Positions 48,718 through 61,600 of a DNA stretch of 64,000 bases are shown in pieces. The notes beneath the pieces were generated by a model. That model did not search any database, was not told where the DNA came from, and saw only the letters and a program-made list of their open reading frames with translations. A program made the translations under genes and the position numbers. Every line of letters begins with the position of its first letter. The first letter of the stretch is position 1. This stretch comes from Paraspadella gotoi (Eukaryota; Chaetognatha): positions 16,893,777 to 16,957,776 of the forward strand of contig CM119263.1 of the NCBI GenBank assembly GCA_051294375.1. The letters are read 5' to 3'.

Positions 48718-51700
48718 CTGTGAAAATATGAAGGAAAGGAGGAAAAAAAATAGAGACATCTGGTGAGGAAAACAATAAAAGAAAGTTTTTCTTTTTTCAG
48801 GCTTAAAAAAAACCAAATAGTGAAAAAAACGGTATTAAACAGCTATAAATGGAAAATTATATGGTTTAAGTTTTTATATAATTCAATAATTCCATTACAA
48901 TTATAATTCCAATTCCATTACAAGGGAAAACTTTACTGTGAGACTTTTTATCTAGGAGTGCTCATCTCTTAAAACCTTAAACCTCTCTCTCTTTTCCTCT
49001 CAACAATCTAGTTGATGTCGAGCGTTCAAGACTTCACCGGACGAAACAGGTTAACATGAGTTCCAAATTTAAGACGTTCGGAAATGATATTTAAACTTTT
49101 AATTCTCGCAAAAAATCCATTGCGAAATTCGTTAAATACGAGGTTTCTTCAGGGCGACTTGTGTTTCCGATTATTCATAAATGAGACGGAAAACTCATTC
49201 AGGGAACTCTTCCTCTTACTTTGAGAAACTGCGCGCGAAATGACGGAACACGCTTATTTTTTCTGTGACCAGAGATAGAGAGTAAGATATCAAAATAGGT
49301 GAGGAATAAGGCATAACATTAACACAACACACTTCTCCTTCTTCCCTCTCTCCCATCTCTCTCTCTCCTCTCTCTCTTCTCTTCTCTCTCGTCTCTCTCT
49401 CTCTCTGTTTAAGAAACCTACGTTCTCCAAGTTCGGCCGTGCCCCCGAAAAAAAAACTGGACATATTTGAAGGTCCGCTATCGTTAGTAATCCGTCCAAA
49501 CGGGAAAAAAATGTGGCGACGGCCCCCGTCATGACGTATCTCTCTTCTCTCTCTCCTCTTCTCTGCTCTCTCTCTCTCTCTTCTCTCTCTAACTTCCTTC
49601 CTTTTTTTTCCATCTCATGAAATCATTTGTGTGTTTTTTAGAAAAACCTGCTGACGCACTTTTTGCTCAGTTATTTTGTTCCTGTGATTGGATTCGTAAT
49701 CCTAAAAAATGAAGCAAAGTTATTCGCCGGTCCGTTTGTCGTTCTCGTCGTCTTCACTTCTTGGCTTTTCCTCGAGACTAAAGTTTGTTGCTGGAAAATG
49801 AATAAACTCACTGCAGGACAATGGATTTATCGTCTCACGAGGTCTGTGAACACATTTGTACAAAGCTGAGAAGAATAAATTAATGGTTCAATTCGATTTA
49901 AACAGTATAATTAGAACTTTTCGAATTGGATTTCTGGTGCAGAATCAAAAATTGCAATTGCTTATATTCAACATAAAGTATCCTGAATTTTTCATCGATC
50001 GGGAGAAAATACGGAAGAACGATTATTCACCGAACACTAGTTTGAGAGAAATCATAAATTGATGCCCATGCAATCATATCGATCAAGAAGAATTTATTAA
50101 ATTGACACAGATGACCCAACGCATCGAGCAATGAGTTGGGACGCAATCATTTAACACCTCCTCGGCGAGCGAGCGACGGAAGACATTCAAGAGCAGAGTG
50201 GACCGGTGATGGCCTTCTCCCTTTTGACTAGATCGATTCATTGAGCGATCCCCAAATCTCACTCCTTTCCCGATCCGCCCCTCATCAAGGCAGCTGGCGC
50301 GTTGGGATATCTTTTTTTGACGGCCTCTGCTCGGCTCTGTCTGCTCCGTCTGCGGTTCGGCGCACCATCAGCCTCACAACGTCAAGAGACAGAAGCGCTG
50401 CCGTCGCAACCAGCGCGCCCTCAGGTTGAAAATTCAGTAGTTGCCTACCCCGCCCAAACTCATGCGTCTGTCCGACCCCTCCTAATCTGTGCTCGATCAT
50501 GACATATCGACAACACAAAGTAAGTCGATCAATTCACAATTAGGATTAACTTTTAAAATTTAATTTTTTTTCCGTATTAGGTCTAATTTTCCTTCACTTT
50601 TGTAAGACAGGTATGTGGGGGAGACAGTGACGCGGTGTTTTTCGCTCCGTTAGCACCTTGTTAGTCGGCTTCTTCGTTATTAAACCTCGTTCCAGTACGT
50701 AATACATGAGTCTTCCGCCGTTAAACGGCCCAGCCAACCGCGCCATCTGAGCGAAAGCGAAATCGAATTAAAGTTGACCAGCCCGTCGCGCTACGTATAT
50801 TGCGGGTAACTGAATGGACTTCGGCGTCAAGCACTTACTCGCCTTCCCGATGTCTTTCTTTTCTTCTTTGTCTCCCTCCTCTGGTCTCTGAATTAAACCC
50901 ATTTCCGTCGGTTGCGACGGAAAAAATGTGTCCGTTCTCATAAAAATGTGGAATAAAAATATGTCTCTGTGCTTTAACTTGCTCTCTCTCTCTCTCTCCT
51001 CTCCTCTCGTCTCTCTCTCCTCCTTCTCTCTCTCCCTCTCTCTCCTCCTCTCTCCTCTCTCTCTCCTCTCACCTCTATACTCCCACCTGATGAATTTTTT
51101 TTTTGAGCCTCGGTGTATTTCTGGATTTGAGATTGAAAGACCGTTTCTCTCCAGTCTCTCCATCAACAGTGTTTTGACGTTTTTTTTTTTGAAAAATTTT
51201 TTAATTGTCACTTGAGTTTTTCTCGACTGCATAACTTATGCAATAGTTTCTGTTTTTTTCTTCTTCAATCTTACTGCCTTTTTTTATATTTTTTTTCTCT
51301 TTCTTTCTTTGATTTCTTTCTTCTCTTCGTTTTCATCCTATCAAACCTTTTTGCCCGTCTTTCCGTTTTTTTCTTTTTTTTTTTTTTCCCTACTATATTT
51401 GTGTGCGATTCTCTCTCTCCCTCCTCTCTCTCTCTCTCCTCTCTCTCTTCTCTCTTCTCTCTCTCTCCTCTCTCTCTCTCTCTCTTTCACTTTTCTTCTC
51501 CCTGCGACCTCCAGTTTCCACCCTCCGCTCCCTATCTTCCGCTCTTTTTTATTTTCTTTATTTAATAAAGAAATATTCTTCGTTCTCTCTCTCTCTCTCT
51601 CTCTCTTCTCTCCATCTCTCTCTCTCTCTTCTCTCTCTTCTCTCCTTTCTCGCACCATAGAGAGAAGCGGCCGCTCGCGGCGACGGCCCGACATGGGAGG

Positions 51701-54700
51701 AAATTTCTCGCGGGCGGCGACAGGATGGAGACTTTAAGATAACCGAAAATAACAAAAAACAAAAGACGCCAACGCAAACACGGGAGGGAGGAGCTTTACG
51801 GATCGGAACGGAGCGGGGAAAAAAAATAAACAAGGCCGGAAGCTCATAAACCGATAAGAAGAAAATCGAATGGAGTCGAAGCGAAAGCGCGCGAGGATTT
51901 GAAAAAGATTGATCGTCACCGCCGAGGAGAGAAGGAAAGAGAAGGAGCGAAAGAAAAGAAAAGACTTTGGTTAAACTCTGAGAGAGAGAGGAGAGAGATG
52001 AGAGAGAGAGAAGAGAGAGAGATGAGAGAGAGAGATGAGAGAGACGAGATGAGGAGAGAGAGAGAGAGAGAGAGATGAGAGAAAAAAGTGGGAAGACATC
52101 TGTTAAATTTAACGACAACTCAAACAGGCGCTGTACAACCGGTTCTTCCTTTTTGTTTTTTTAAAGGATCTCGTCGCTACTCAAGCAACGTCTCTGATTG
52201 GTCAAAATATGACGCAGCCGCCGGCGCCCTCCGCCGCAAGCCGCTTTCTGCTGCACTACCCCCCTGACTGGCCGGGGACGTGAATATCAAACAAGGGGTC
52301 TCGGAAGAAGAGACGATACGACTCGAAGATGATTATAAACAAACTTTACCCAGATACATGCAGTTTTGATAAGGAGGTTAAAGTTTATAAAGAAAGAAAG
52401 CGGAGGAGAAAACGAGAGCGAAGATGGGAAAAAGAGGACGAGCAGGAGAAGGATCTGAAGAAGAGAGCGGTAAGGAGCGAGTAAGAGGGAGAGGAGAAAG
52501 GAAAATGGCGGCTACAGAAAAAGATATGATTGTCAGTGGCGACCGGGAAGACCGTCTCGGGCGAAAAGGAGAACAAAAGGGAAAAGTCGTCACGAAAATG
52601 ATTGAACGAGTCGGAATTAAACTCAAGGGCAATTTAATTGATCGACCGAAGACGACGATGGCGACGACGATAACGACGACGATGTCTTCCTGGAGGAGTG
52701 ACGGAATTCCGCCGAGTTTAGAATATGGAATTAAAATTAATTTAATGTGATTGTTAAGTTGGGGACGAGAGAGTGTAAAGATCATTATGAGAACGTAAGA
52801 TATGAAGAATGTTTTACGTGATGTCAACTTCACTACCGAATAGGACGTGTAAGATAAATTTGTTATTTGATTAGTTGTACGTTATTTAATTTTAAGATTG
52901 AATCGAATGTTCGAAGCCTTTGATCGATGAGTCGGACTGCTTTGGAATGGATGTCTTAGGGTTAGAGGTAGAGAAGAGTTGAGATGACATAGGCGAAAGG
53001 ATGAGAAAGATTATTGTTGACGCCCTCCGTCATCGCCGAGAAGAAGAGACGAACCTCCGATGAGTTCGAAACGAAGAAATCCTGCTGGCGAAACTTGGAA
53101 GCACTGGCGACAAAGCCGTAGGAAGAAACAATAGGTCGGAGGTCGGAGAATAAAGTCACGACGAACGACGACGACGATGACGATGATGATGACAAAAAAG
53201 AAATACCACAAAAAAGGAAGACGAGGAATGTAAATAACTAAAGTAATGAAAACGAAAAAAAGATCTCGAAAAGTGTTTGTTTTGTTTAAAAAAAAAAGGA
53301 AAAGAGAAAGGGCCATCACCCTTACCTTCCCGTCTTGTTCCAGCCTCTTAATTAGAGAACGAATCGGAGATATCTTTTCGATTTCCCGGAAATCTGTGGT
53401 GATCCTTGAAGTTCTTTACGGCTTTTTACATCTTCCTTCGCATTCCATCTCCTTTCCTCCCTCTTCCTAAAACTTGATCGTCCCATTCCGGGTTCGGAGT
53501 CTTCTCTCTCTTTCTCCTTTGCTCCCAATGCCCACCATATCTCAACCCTTGCGACAGAATCCGAGAAACGAAGACCGACGACGGACGACGATGACGACGG
53601 GGCGCCCGGTTTCGGCGGAATCCCTAAGTTCCGAGAAGAAAATAAAAGGGACGCGGAAAAACAATGAATAGTCGGCTCGGCAGACAAATAAAAACAAAAC
53701 GGAGGTTGAGCGGACAATCAGGCCCGAGAGAAAGAGAGAGAGGGAGAGAGGAGGAGAGAGCAGAGAGAGAGAGGGGAGAGGGAGCCAGCGAGGACAGAGA
53801 CAGAGTGACAGAGAAAAGAAGGGAAATAAAAATAGATGAAGAGGTGGAACGGCAGGAAAGAGAGGCGAGATATAGAATGAGAGAAAGGGAGTTTATTTAG
53901 AGAGGGAAGAGGAAGAGAGGAAGCGAAGCCACAATAACGACAATTACCCCGGGAAGAAAGCAGACGCCAAAGAGACAAGATGCGGCAAGGTGCGAAACAG
54001 ATGTGGGGAATATGGGTAATTGGAGGTGCCAGTTGAGCCGAGGATTTTGGTGAATGGAGGAAATTGCTTTTTTGTCGGAAATGGATCTCCCAATTTTTTA
54101 TCCGAGATGCGACGGGCGAAAGATCGAATCGGGAGGTGCCTGCTTTCGCATATGCAATGCCGATCGACAACACGACGGAAGATGCAACGGGAAGGGCGAT
54201 GTATTTATCGAGCAGATGGTATGAAAGGCGTGATTGCCAAATCGGGTTCTGCCAATGCTGAGGTCGATTTGGCTCGAACGGGGTAAAAGGGGTTGGGATC
54301 ACTTTGAGATTGCCGCTAATGTGAAGCCGGACAGCGACCCAATGGAGAAAATGATACAGACGATAGAGATGTTAGTAATAAAGGAGTTGTGGGAAAATAT
54401 GGTTTCTGATTTGAAACATTAGATGAATTACGATGTTAAACAATTTCAAGATAGACAGATCAAGGCTCTTCGACGGCCGTCGTCCGAGGAAAAGCGGAAC
54501 GAATAATTCCGAGGCTTTTATTGTTTGGTTCAAAGTCTTTTTTTACGCCAGAAGAAAAAAAAATATTTGCCAAAGAATGAAAAATAAAAATTCGCTTTAA
54601 TTTTTATTGTCTTGGGGAGAGAAAATTGTTGTTGTTTAAAGAAAGACTTACACTCGTGATATATCGCTTTAATGAGAATGTTTGGTTGGAACGAGAACTA

Positions 54701-55176
54701 AGGCGGAATCTAAAAAAATAATAAAAAGGAAACAAAAAATAAAAAAAGAACACGCACCTCAAAAAGAAAAGAAGGAATCTAAAGATCTTTAAGTTCATTT
54801 TCTTGAGTGAGGGGGGAAAGCGAGAAAACTGGTTGGTGAAAGAGGGAAAGATGAAAAGTGAAACCATAGGATTACTTTCAAAAAAGACGACGACGAAAAC
54901 GACCGACGAAGACTAGGAAAAAAATTGTGAATTAAAGTCGCTGCCAGCTAACCTAAAATAAAAAAAAAAAAAGATTGTGGACAAAAGCGTGGCGTGGGCG
55001 CCGTCGTCTACGTCGTCGGTCGGTTTGGTCGTCGTCGTTCTACGTCGTCGTCGTCTGCGTCCGTCGTCGTCTTCATCATCTCTCGCTTTCCAGGATTCAA
55101 AAAAACCGGTCAGAATCCATTTGTCAAATTGAAGGCAGAGAGAGAGAGAAGATGAGAGAGAGAGAGACGGAGAGAC

Positions 55177-55218
<42 letters not shown>

Positions 55219-56194
55219 AGAGGAAGGAGAGAGTTAAGGGTGAGAGATCGCCTCGGGTGAGTTCGCCCATGCGGAGAGCGCGTGCAGGTGCGTCTCCAAC
55301 GCGTGCGCCCTCTTTCACATCACGTGATCCCCGGGTCGAGTTATCGTCTTCGAAACTACGGCGTCAGAGAGTCTCGGGTTCAACGAACACGGTTTTTAAC
55401 GTATCTCGTCTTGTCAAAGTGATTGTATAATTAGCTCTTGTCAAGTAAATGAATAAGTATTAGTGAAGGATAGTGACTTTCAAATTAAAATTGCTATTTT
55501 GACCTGAGTCAGTCAAGACGATTTCATCCTTTGTTACTTGCCACTTTTGTTTTGATGGGAATTTGTTTGACTTTTTTTTATAGGCTTGGTTGTGGCTTGC
55601 ATCAGTGGTCTTGCTTTGCAATCGTTTTTTTCTTCTTCAACTGATCGTAACACAGGTCGCGTCTGTGACTTCAGCTGGCCACTTCGAAGGCGAGAAGAGA
55701 GAAGACGCAGGCGAAGAAAAAGAAAACAAAGAAAGAAAAACAAAACAAAACCCAAAAGGAAAAAAAATAGAGCATCGAAGAATGAAGACAGAATGGGCGC
55801 GGGAGGAGGAGCCAGATTTTGATGGGAGTATTATTTACGTTAACTCTGTTTAATATCCTTTTTGACCTGTATTTCCGTCCTGTCATTGTATCATTGTCGT
55901 TGAACAGTGTACTATTTTCGAAACGCCCAAATATTAAATTTTTAGTGAAATCGAAGTAATTAGAAAATAAACAAACAAAATGAAATTCATGCAAAAATTG
56001 TTTATAAGTTTTTTTTCTATATTCGTCATAGAGGAAAAACGATAAACCTTTCGCTTCTCTTATCTTATCTTTTCCATTCACTTTTTTTACTGTCTTTTCC
56101 TTTCTTTTTGTTGTCCTTTTTCCCTTACTTTCCTCCCTTTCATTTTACCACTTAACAATCACCTCACCGCCCCCCCTTCCTCTTTCACATTCGC
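48718..56194. other. No gene recognised; pyrimidine-rich and purine-rich repeats
   Basis: Interrupted CT at 49.34-49.41, 49.54-49.59, 50.98-51.07 and 51.40-51.65 kb; interrupted GA at 51.96-52.08, 53.73-53.80 and 55.14-55.23 kb; GAC/GTC clusters at 52.66, 53.16 and 55.0-55.08 kb. A GC-balanced segment at 50.24-50.52 kb is open on both strands, and a possible micro-exon lies at 50839-50887. None shows a family motif. Confidence 0.5.
50839..50887 (-). CDS. Possible 49-base micro-exon, unidentified gene
   Basis: On the minus strand TTTAATTCAG precedes and GTAAGTGC follows a 49-base stretch reading RPEEGDKEEKKDIGKA. Splice signals on both sides are good, but the charged peptide is low in information and no neighbouring exon is known. 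Confidence 0.2.
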
Positions 56195-56502
56195 TTATCC
56201 TTGACAGATGACGGCCATTTGATCCCCGCGACGTCGCATGCGCTGCTCCTGATTAATAGCGACGAGAAAAAAGTTGAGAAAAACAAATAGCAATTCTTTG
56301 CAAGTGTAAAAAGAGAATCTCTCTCTCTCTCTCTTCTCATAACATATCCTATCTTCTCTTCGCCTTCGTTCTGCTCTCTCTCCTTTCTCTCCCTCTCTCC
56401 CTCTCTCTCTCTCTTCCTCTCTCTCTTTCCCTCCTCCTTCGGCCATCTCTTTCAGCCCTAGCTCGAGACTCGCCGAGGCAACGGCGGCTATTCTTTCCTT
56501 TG

Positions 56503-56537
56503 ACTTTTCCAACGCCCATGCGCTTTGTTGGAAAAGT
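56503..56537 (+). other. 11-bp perfect hairpin in a CpG-rich stretch
   Basis: ACTTTTCCAAC (56503-56513) and GTTGGAAAAGT (56527-56537) with a 13-base loop. The inverted copy near 62.15 kb keeps part of the stem but is changed in the loop. Confidence 0.8.
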
Positions 56538-56789
56538 TTCATCGTTATTATGTGGGAGGCCGTACTACGCGGTACGGCACCCGGCGCTGCAGCTGTGGCG
56601 GCACTGGCGGCGGCTCACAGCGATGGCCCGCAGCCAAAACTTTGAATTAATCTTACGAAGATGATGTTTTCCTTTCTCATTTCATTTAGTTGATATTTCT
56701 TATAATAACTGAAAAAGCACCTTTTTAAAAAAAAAAACGGAAGAGGCCTCATTTTTTATTTATCATCCCTCTCTCTCTCTTTATCTGTC

Positions 56790-56826
56790 TTTCTTTCTTT
56801 CTTTTCTTTCTTTCTTTCTTCTTTCT

Positions 56827-56881
<55 letters not shown>

Positions 56882-56883
56882 CT
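56790..56883 (+). repeat. (TTTC)n tetranucleotide repeat
   Basis: About 22 units with a few slips. The inverted counterpart (GAAA)n lies at 61811-61905. Confidence 0.96.
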
Positions 56884-57090
56884 CTCGCAAGTAATGTTTA
56901 AAAAAATAAAAAAAACAAGTTCCGCTTTTTGTGTTGAACGCTATATCTCTTCAATTGTGCGTCCACCTCGATTTCTCCGGTCACTCAGTGTTTTTCGTTC
57001 TCTGAACCTGAAGACCATTCCTCCACCACCTCTGCAGCGGGACCATTCATAAACAAAAGAGACAAAGAAGAGGAGTGTTTTTGGTCTTTG

Positions 57091-57589
57091 TGTCTCTCAA
57101 AGACCCAATGGGAGAATTTTTTTTATAGGAATTTTATTATGTATGATTTCAACTACATGAAAATTAGTTAATCTGAAAAACCCCAAATGAGGCAGTCCTT
57201 ATGCAGCTTTTTTAGCAGTAATTGTGTATCTTTTTTTACGTACGGATGTGAAGTTTAAGGAGTTCTTAATGCCAAAGACGTGACCGAGTTAAATGTAACA
57301 CAAATGATGGTATCAGAAAATTGGAGTGGAACAGGATGTACAGTATTCGAACTCGACGAGAATCCTATGGAACCCTGATTTATTCGCCATTCTCAATAAG
57401 ACAATCAAAGTTCTACAAAATTTTGGTTTATACTAATAATGAAGTTCTCTTGTACATCGTACTTAAAACAATTCTTCTACAAACTAACAGTTTCTTCTTT
57501 ATATTTATTTCTCTTTATGTTGTCTGTAATAAAATAATATGAAATAATTTAATTTAACTAAAATTATAATTTAAACTTCTAAGTACCAA
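57091..57589 (+). repeat. Mosaic block B, copy 1
   Basis: AT-rich block flanking the foldback element. It recurs inverted at 58681-59040 and 61098-61600 and directly at about 63010-63385. In the 58.7-58.96 kb copy (minus strand) the longest frame contains DGIRKLDGTDGTVFELYENP, but the other copies break it by indels. Coding origin is uncertain. Confidence 0.85.
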
Positions 57590-58627
57590 ACGGTATAGTC
57601 GCAGGATTAGCGGCCCAACGTATATTGGCGCCCATAAAATTGCGCCCAAGGATTGCACCATGTAGCATTAGCGCCCACATAGAATTGCACCCCATAGTAT
57701 TCCGCCAGAAGATTACGCCCACAATGGGATTCACGCCCTGTAGGATTACCGCCACGTAAAAACATTGCGCCCACCTAAGACTGCGCCCCATGAATTGCGC
57801 CCATAGTATTCGCCCAAAAGGATTGTACCCCTGTGGATTCCACCCACTGAGCATGGGCCCGAAGGATTGAGCCCATAGTATGCGCCATAGATTGGAACCC
57901 ACATAGGATTGGGCCCAGATAGGATTCCGCCCACCTAGGATTCCGCCCACATAGATTGGCGCCATGTAGGATTCCGCCCATTCTAGGATCTACCCACATC
58001 AGGATTAGGCCCACGTAGGATTCCGCCATAAGTATTATTGAGCCCACATAGAGATGGCCATATAACCACATAGTATTGCCACCTACATTGGCGAATACTG
58101 TGAATATTCCTTCTCTTCATCTCTTTTTTATATTTTTAAAGTTTTGGGGATTACGTTGGCGCCAATGCATCAGGCCCACTCCTACATGGGCCCAATCCTA
58201 CGTAGGCGACCAATCATATGATGGGCCTAATTGTATTGTGGGCCCAATTCCTACGTGGGCCAATCATATTATGGGCCCAATTATATGTGGGCCCAAATTC
58301 GTATTTGGGCCCAATTCCTTAATGGGTTCAAATCCTATGGTGCGCATCCTATGGCGCAGACCTACACGGTTCAATTATACCTGGGCCCAATCTTGGCGCA
58401 ATCCCTCTTAGGCGCAATTCTGTGGGCGCAATCCTAAGTGGCCGCAATTCTATCTGGGCGGAATACTATGTGGCGGAATAACTACGGAGGCCGCAATCCT
58501 AATTGGGCGCAATTTACATGGCACAATCCTGCGGGTGTAATTATAAGTGAGGCCGCCATCTGCTGTGGGACCCGTCAATTTTCTGGGTCGCCCCAATTCC
58601 TACGTGGTACAATCCTAATGGAACCGT
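57590..58627 (+). mobile_element. Foldback-type element, copy 1 (1,038 bp)
   Basis: Bounded by ACGGT at 57590 and ACCGT at 58627. The first half is an array of degenerate units of about 16-17 bases (GGATT..GCCCAC.TA); the second half is the same array inverted (TGGGC..AATCCTA), separated by a unique spacer at about 58080-58160. The outer ends share ACGGT(6-8 N)AGGATT in inverted orientation. Long terminal inverted repeats built of short tandem repeats define foldback DNA transposons. There is no transposase, so the element is non-autonomous. The Trp/Gly-rich open frames are readings of the repeat. Confidence 0.75.
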
Positions 58628-58655
58628 ATCAAACTCTCTCTTCTCTCTCTCCTCT

Positions 58656-58680
58656 NNNNNNNNNNNNNNNNNNNNNNNNN
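58656..58680. other. Assembly gap, 25 N
   Basis: It separates the CT-rich right flank of the foldback element from an inverted copy of its left flank (block B), which suggests a join of two sides of the same locus. Confidence 0.99.
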
Positions 58681-59040
58681 TTATTACAACTAACAATAAA
58701 GGAGAAATAAATATAAGAGAAACTGTTAGTTTGTAGAAGAATTGTTTTTAAGTATGTACAAGAGAACTTCATTATTAGTATAAACAAAATTTTTGTAGAA
58801 CTTTGATTGTCTTTTATTGAAGATGGCGAATAAATCAGGGGTTCCATAGGATTCTCGTAGAGTTCGAATACTGTACCATCTGTTCCATCCAATTTTCTGA
58901 TACCATCATTTAGTGTTACATTTAACTCGGTCACGTCTTTACTGTAAAAAAGCTGCATAAGGACTGCCTCATTTGGGGTTTTCAGATTAACTAAATATCA
59001 TGTAGTTAAATATACATAATAAAATTCCTATAAAAAAAAA
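58681..59040 (-). repeat. Mosaic block B, copy 2 (inverted, internally deleted)
   Basis: Reverse complement of most of 57105-57540. It lacks roughly 70 bases present at 57205-57275 in copy 1. Confidence 0.85.
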
Positions 59041-59081
59041 TTCTCCATTGGTCTTTGAGAGACAAAAAGGGAGAGAGAGAT

Positions 59082-60027
59082 CAGAGTTGAGGCAGAAGTA
59101 GGAAGAAAGAGGAGTCGAGATGATGGGGGGAATCTGAGAAGAGAGAATGATGAATATGGAGAGACAGAAAAGGTGAGAAATGAAAGAGAAAACAGAAGAA
59201 AATAGAAAATGTGGGAATATTGAAGGAGGGATTTTTATGTATGGAAGATGAAGGGGAATTAAATAAAGGAGAATACTTAATGAGGAGATGAAATTAAGAA
59301 GCGCTGTAGACTTCAATAAAAAAAAAAGAATAAAAATTAGTTCTAAAGTGCAATTCAAGAGAAAAAAAAAATCTAAAAAAAACAAGGATGTTTAACAAGC
59401 GCGTGGAGTAGCCTTGGTGTGAGCAAAGCCGTGGGTAGGAGATGATATAAGAAAGAGTGTCTTCAATTTCCATCTCTCTATATTGCTCACATATTCAATT
59501 GTCTACAGCTTCTTTTCCATCTCCTTTTCCTTCTTGCTCACTCGGCCCCCGCCCCTAACGCCGTTCCCGCCCCCTCACCTTCCGTTCCTCTTTCAATTAT
59601 TGTTCGAAATGTAAAATCGAAAGACCGGGTCCCAATATCTCGGAGGGTATTATCTTTCTTGCACTTTCACCCCCTTTCCCCTTTCCATCTTACTGTACTG
59701 CTCTCGCTCCTTTCTGCACTTTCTCCTCTTGTTTCTTTTACTTCATTCCCTTTCCTCATCTTCCTTGTTTCTTTCCCTTCTTTTTTTCCCGGCCTTTTTC
59801 CGTCTTTTTTCTCTCTTACCATTCGATTCCCTTTTCTACTTCTTTTTCATCAGACTTAACTAATTCAGTCCAATTCTGACAAGTCTGGTATATGCAAACC
59901 TTTTTTTTTGTCGTTCCCGACCTCTCATTTTTGAGCGATTTCGTCACGGCAGAAAAATAACAGAGACAGATAGCAGGAGAGAGATGAGAGCAGAGGAGAA
60001 GGAGCGAGAGAGAGAGAGAGAGAGAGA
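59082..60027 (+). repeat. Dispersed block D, copy 2
   Basis: Direct copy of 47161-48048 with many single-base insertions and deletions. Its terminal (GA)n leads into the foldback element at 60060, unlike copy 1. Confidence 0.88.
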
Positions 60028-60059
60028 GGGAAGAGGAGAGAGAGAAGAGAGAGTTTGAT

Positions 60060-61097
60060 ACGGTTCCATTAGGATTGTACCACGTAGGAATTGGGGCGAC
60101 CCAGAAAATTGACGGGTCCCACAGCAGATGGCGGCCTCACTTATAATTACACCCGCAGGATTGTGCCATGTAAATTGCGCCCAATTAGGATTGCGGCCTC
60201 CGTAGTTATTCCGCCACATAGTATTCCGCCCAGATAGAATTGCGGCCACTTAGGATTGCGCCCACAGAATTGCGCCTAAGAGGGATTGCGCCAAGATTGG
60301 GCCCAGGTATAATTGAACCGTGTAGGTCTGCGCCATAGGATGCGCACCATAGGATTTGAACCCATTAAGGAATTGGGCCCAAATACGAATTTGGGCCCAC
60401 ATATAATTGGGCCCATAATATGATTGGCCCACGTAGGAATTGGGCCCACAATACAATTAGGCCCATCATATGATTGGTCGCCTACGTAGGATTGGGCCCA
60501 TGTAGGAGTGGGCCTGATGCATTGGCGCCAACGTAATCCCCAAAACTTTAAAAATATAAAAAAGAGATGAAGAGAAGGAATATTCACAGTATTCGCCAAT
60601 GTAGGTGGCAATACTATGTGGTTATATGGCCATCTCTATGTGGGCTCAATAATACTTATGGCGGAATCCTACGTGGGCCTAATCCTGATGTGGGTAGATC
60701 CTAGAATGGGCGGAATCCTACATGGCGCCAATCTATGTGGGCGGAATCCTAGGTGGGCGGAATCCTATCTGGGCCCAATCCTATGTGGGTTCCAATCTAT
60801 GGCGCATACTATGGGCTCAATCCTTCGGGCCCATGCTCAGTGGGTGGAATCCACAGGGGTACAATCCTTTTGGGCGAATACTATGGGCGCAATTCATGGG
60901 GCGCAGTCTTAGGTGGGCGCAATGTTTTTACGTGGCGGTAATCCTACAGGGCGTGAATCCCATTGTGGGCGTAATCTTCTGGCGGAATACTATGGGGTGC
61001 AATTCTATGTGGGCGCTAATGCTACATGGTGCAATCCTTGGGCGCAATTTTATGGGCGCCAATATACGTTGGGCCGCTAATCCTGCGACTATACCGT
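60060..61097 (-). mobile_element. Foldback-type element, copy 2 (1,038 bp, inverted)
   Basis: Reverse complement of 57590-58627 with the same length and ends (ACGGT 60060, ACCGT 61097). Peptide readings of the arrays are identical between the copies, so the two are essentially the same sequence, in contrast to the indel-rich flanks. Confidence 0.8.
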
Positions 61098-61600
61098 TTG
61101 GTACTTAGAAGTTTAAATTATAATTTTAGTTAAATTAAATTATTTCATATTTATTTTATTACAGACAACAATAAAGAGAAATAAATATAAAGAAAAACTG
61201 TTAGTTTTGTAGAAGAATTGTTTTTAAGTACGATGTACAAAGAACTTCATTATTAGTATAAACCAAATTTTTGGTAGAACTTTTGATTGTCTTATTGAGA
61301 ATGGCGAATAAATCAGGGGTTCCATAGGATTCTCGTCGAGTTCGAATACTGTACATCCTGTTCCATCCAATTTTTCCTGATACCATCATTTCGTGTTACA
61401 TTTAACTCGGTTCACGTCTTTGCATTAAGAACTCATTAAACTTCACATCCGTACGTAAAAAAAGATACACAATTACTGTAAAAAAGCTGGCATAAGGACT
61501 AGGCCTCATTTTGGGGTTTTCAAGATTAACTTTTTCATGTAGTTGAAATCATACATAAATAAATTCCTAATAAAAAAATTCTCCATTGGTCTTTGAGAGA
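61098..61600 (-). repeat. Mosaic block B, copy 3 (inverted)
   Basis: Reverse complement of 57091-57589 with scattered indels, keeping the segment that copy 2 lacks. Confidence 0.87.

Larger units (their letters stand above)
56310..57090 (+). repeat. Mosaic block A, copy 1 (with TTTC repeat)
   Basis: Recurs inverted at 61600-62399, and part of it again at 62425-62560. It includes a CpG-rich stretch (56470-56630) with an inverted repeat, then (TTTC)n at 56790-56883 and AT-rich DNA. Confidence 0.88.

Noticed and set aside
50241-50518. Open frames on both strands of a GC-balanced segment
   Set aside because: No recognised motif, frames compete on both strands, and splice sites are not convincing.
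53718-54302. 194-codon minus frame
   Set aside because: Part lies over interrupted GA repeats; the rest has no recognisable domain and overlaps open plus frames.
58076-58437. Trp/Gly/Pro-rich frames (WAQSYVG-like) in the foldback arrays
   Set aside because: They follow the minisatellite unit and exist on both strands and in both element copies; no start context or family.
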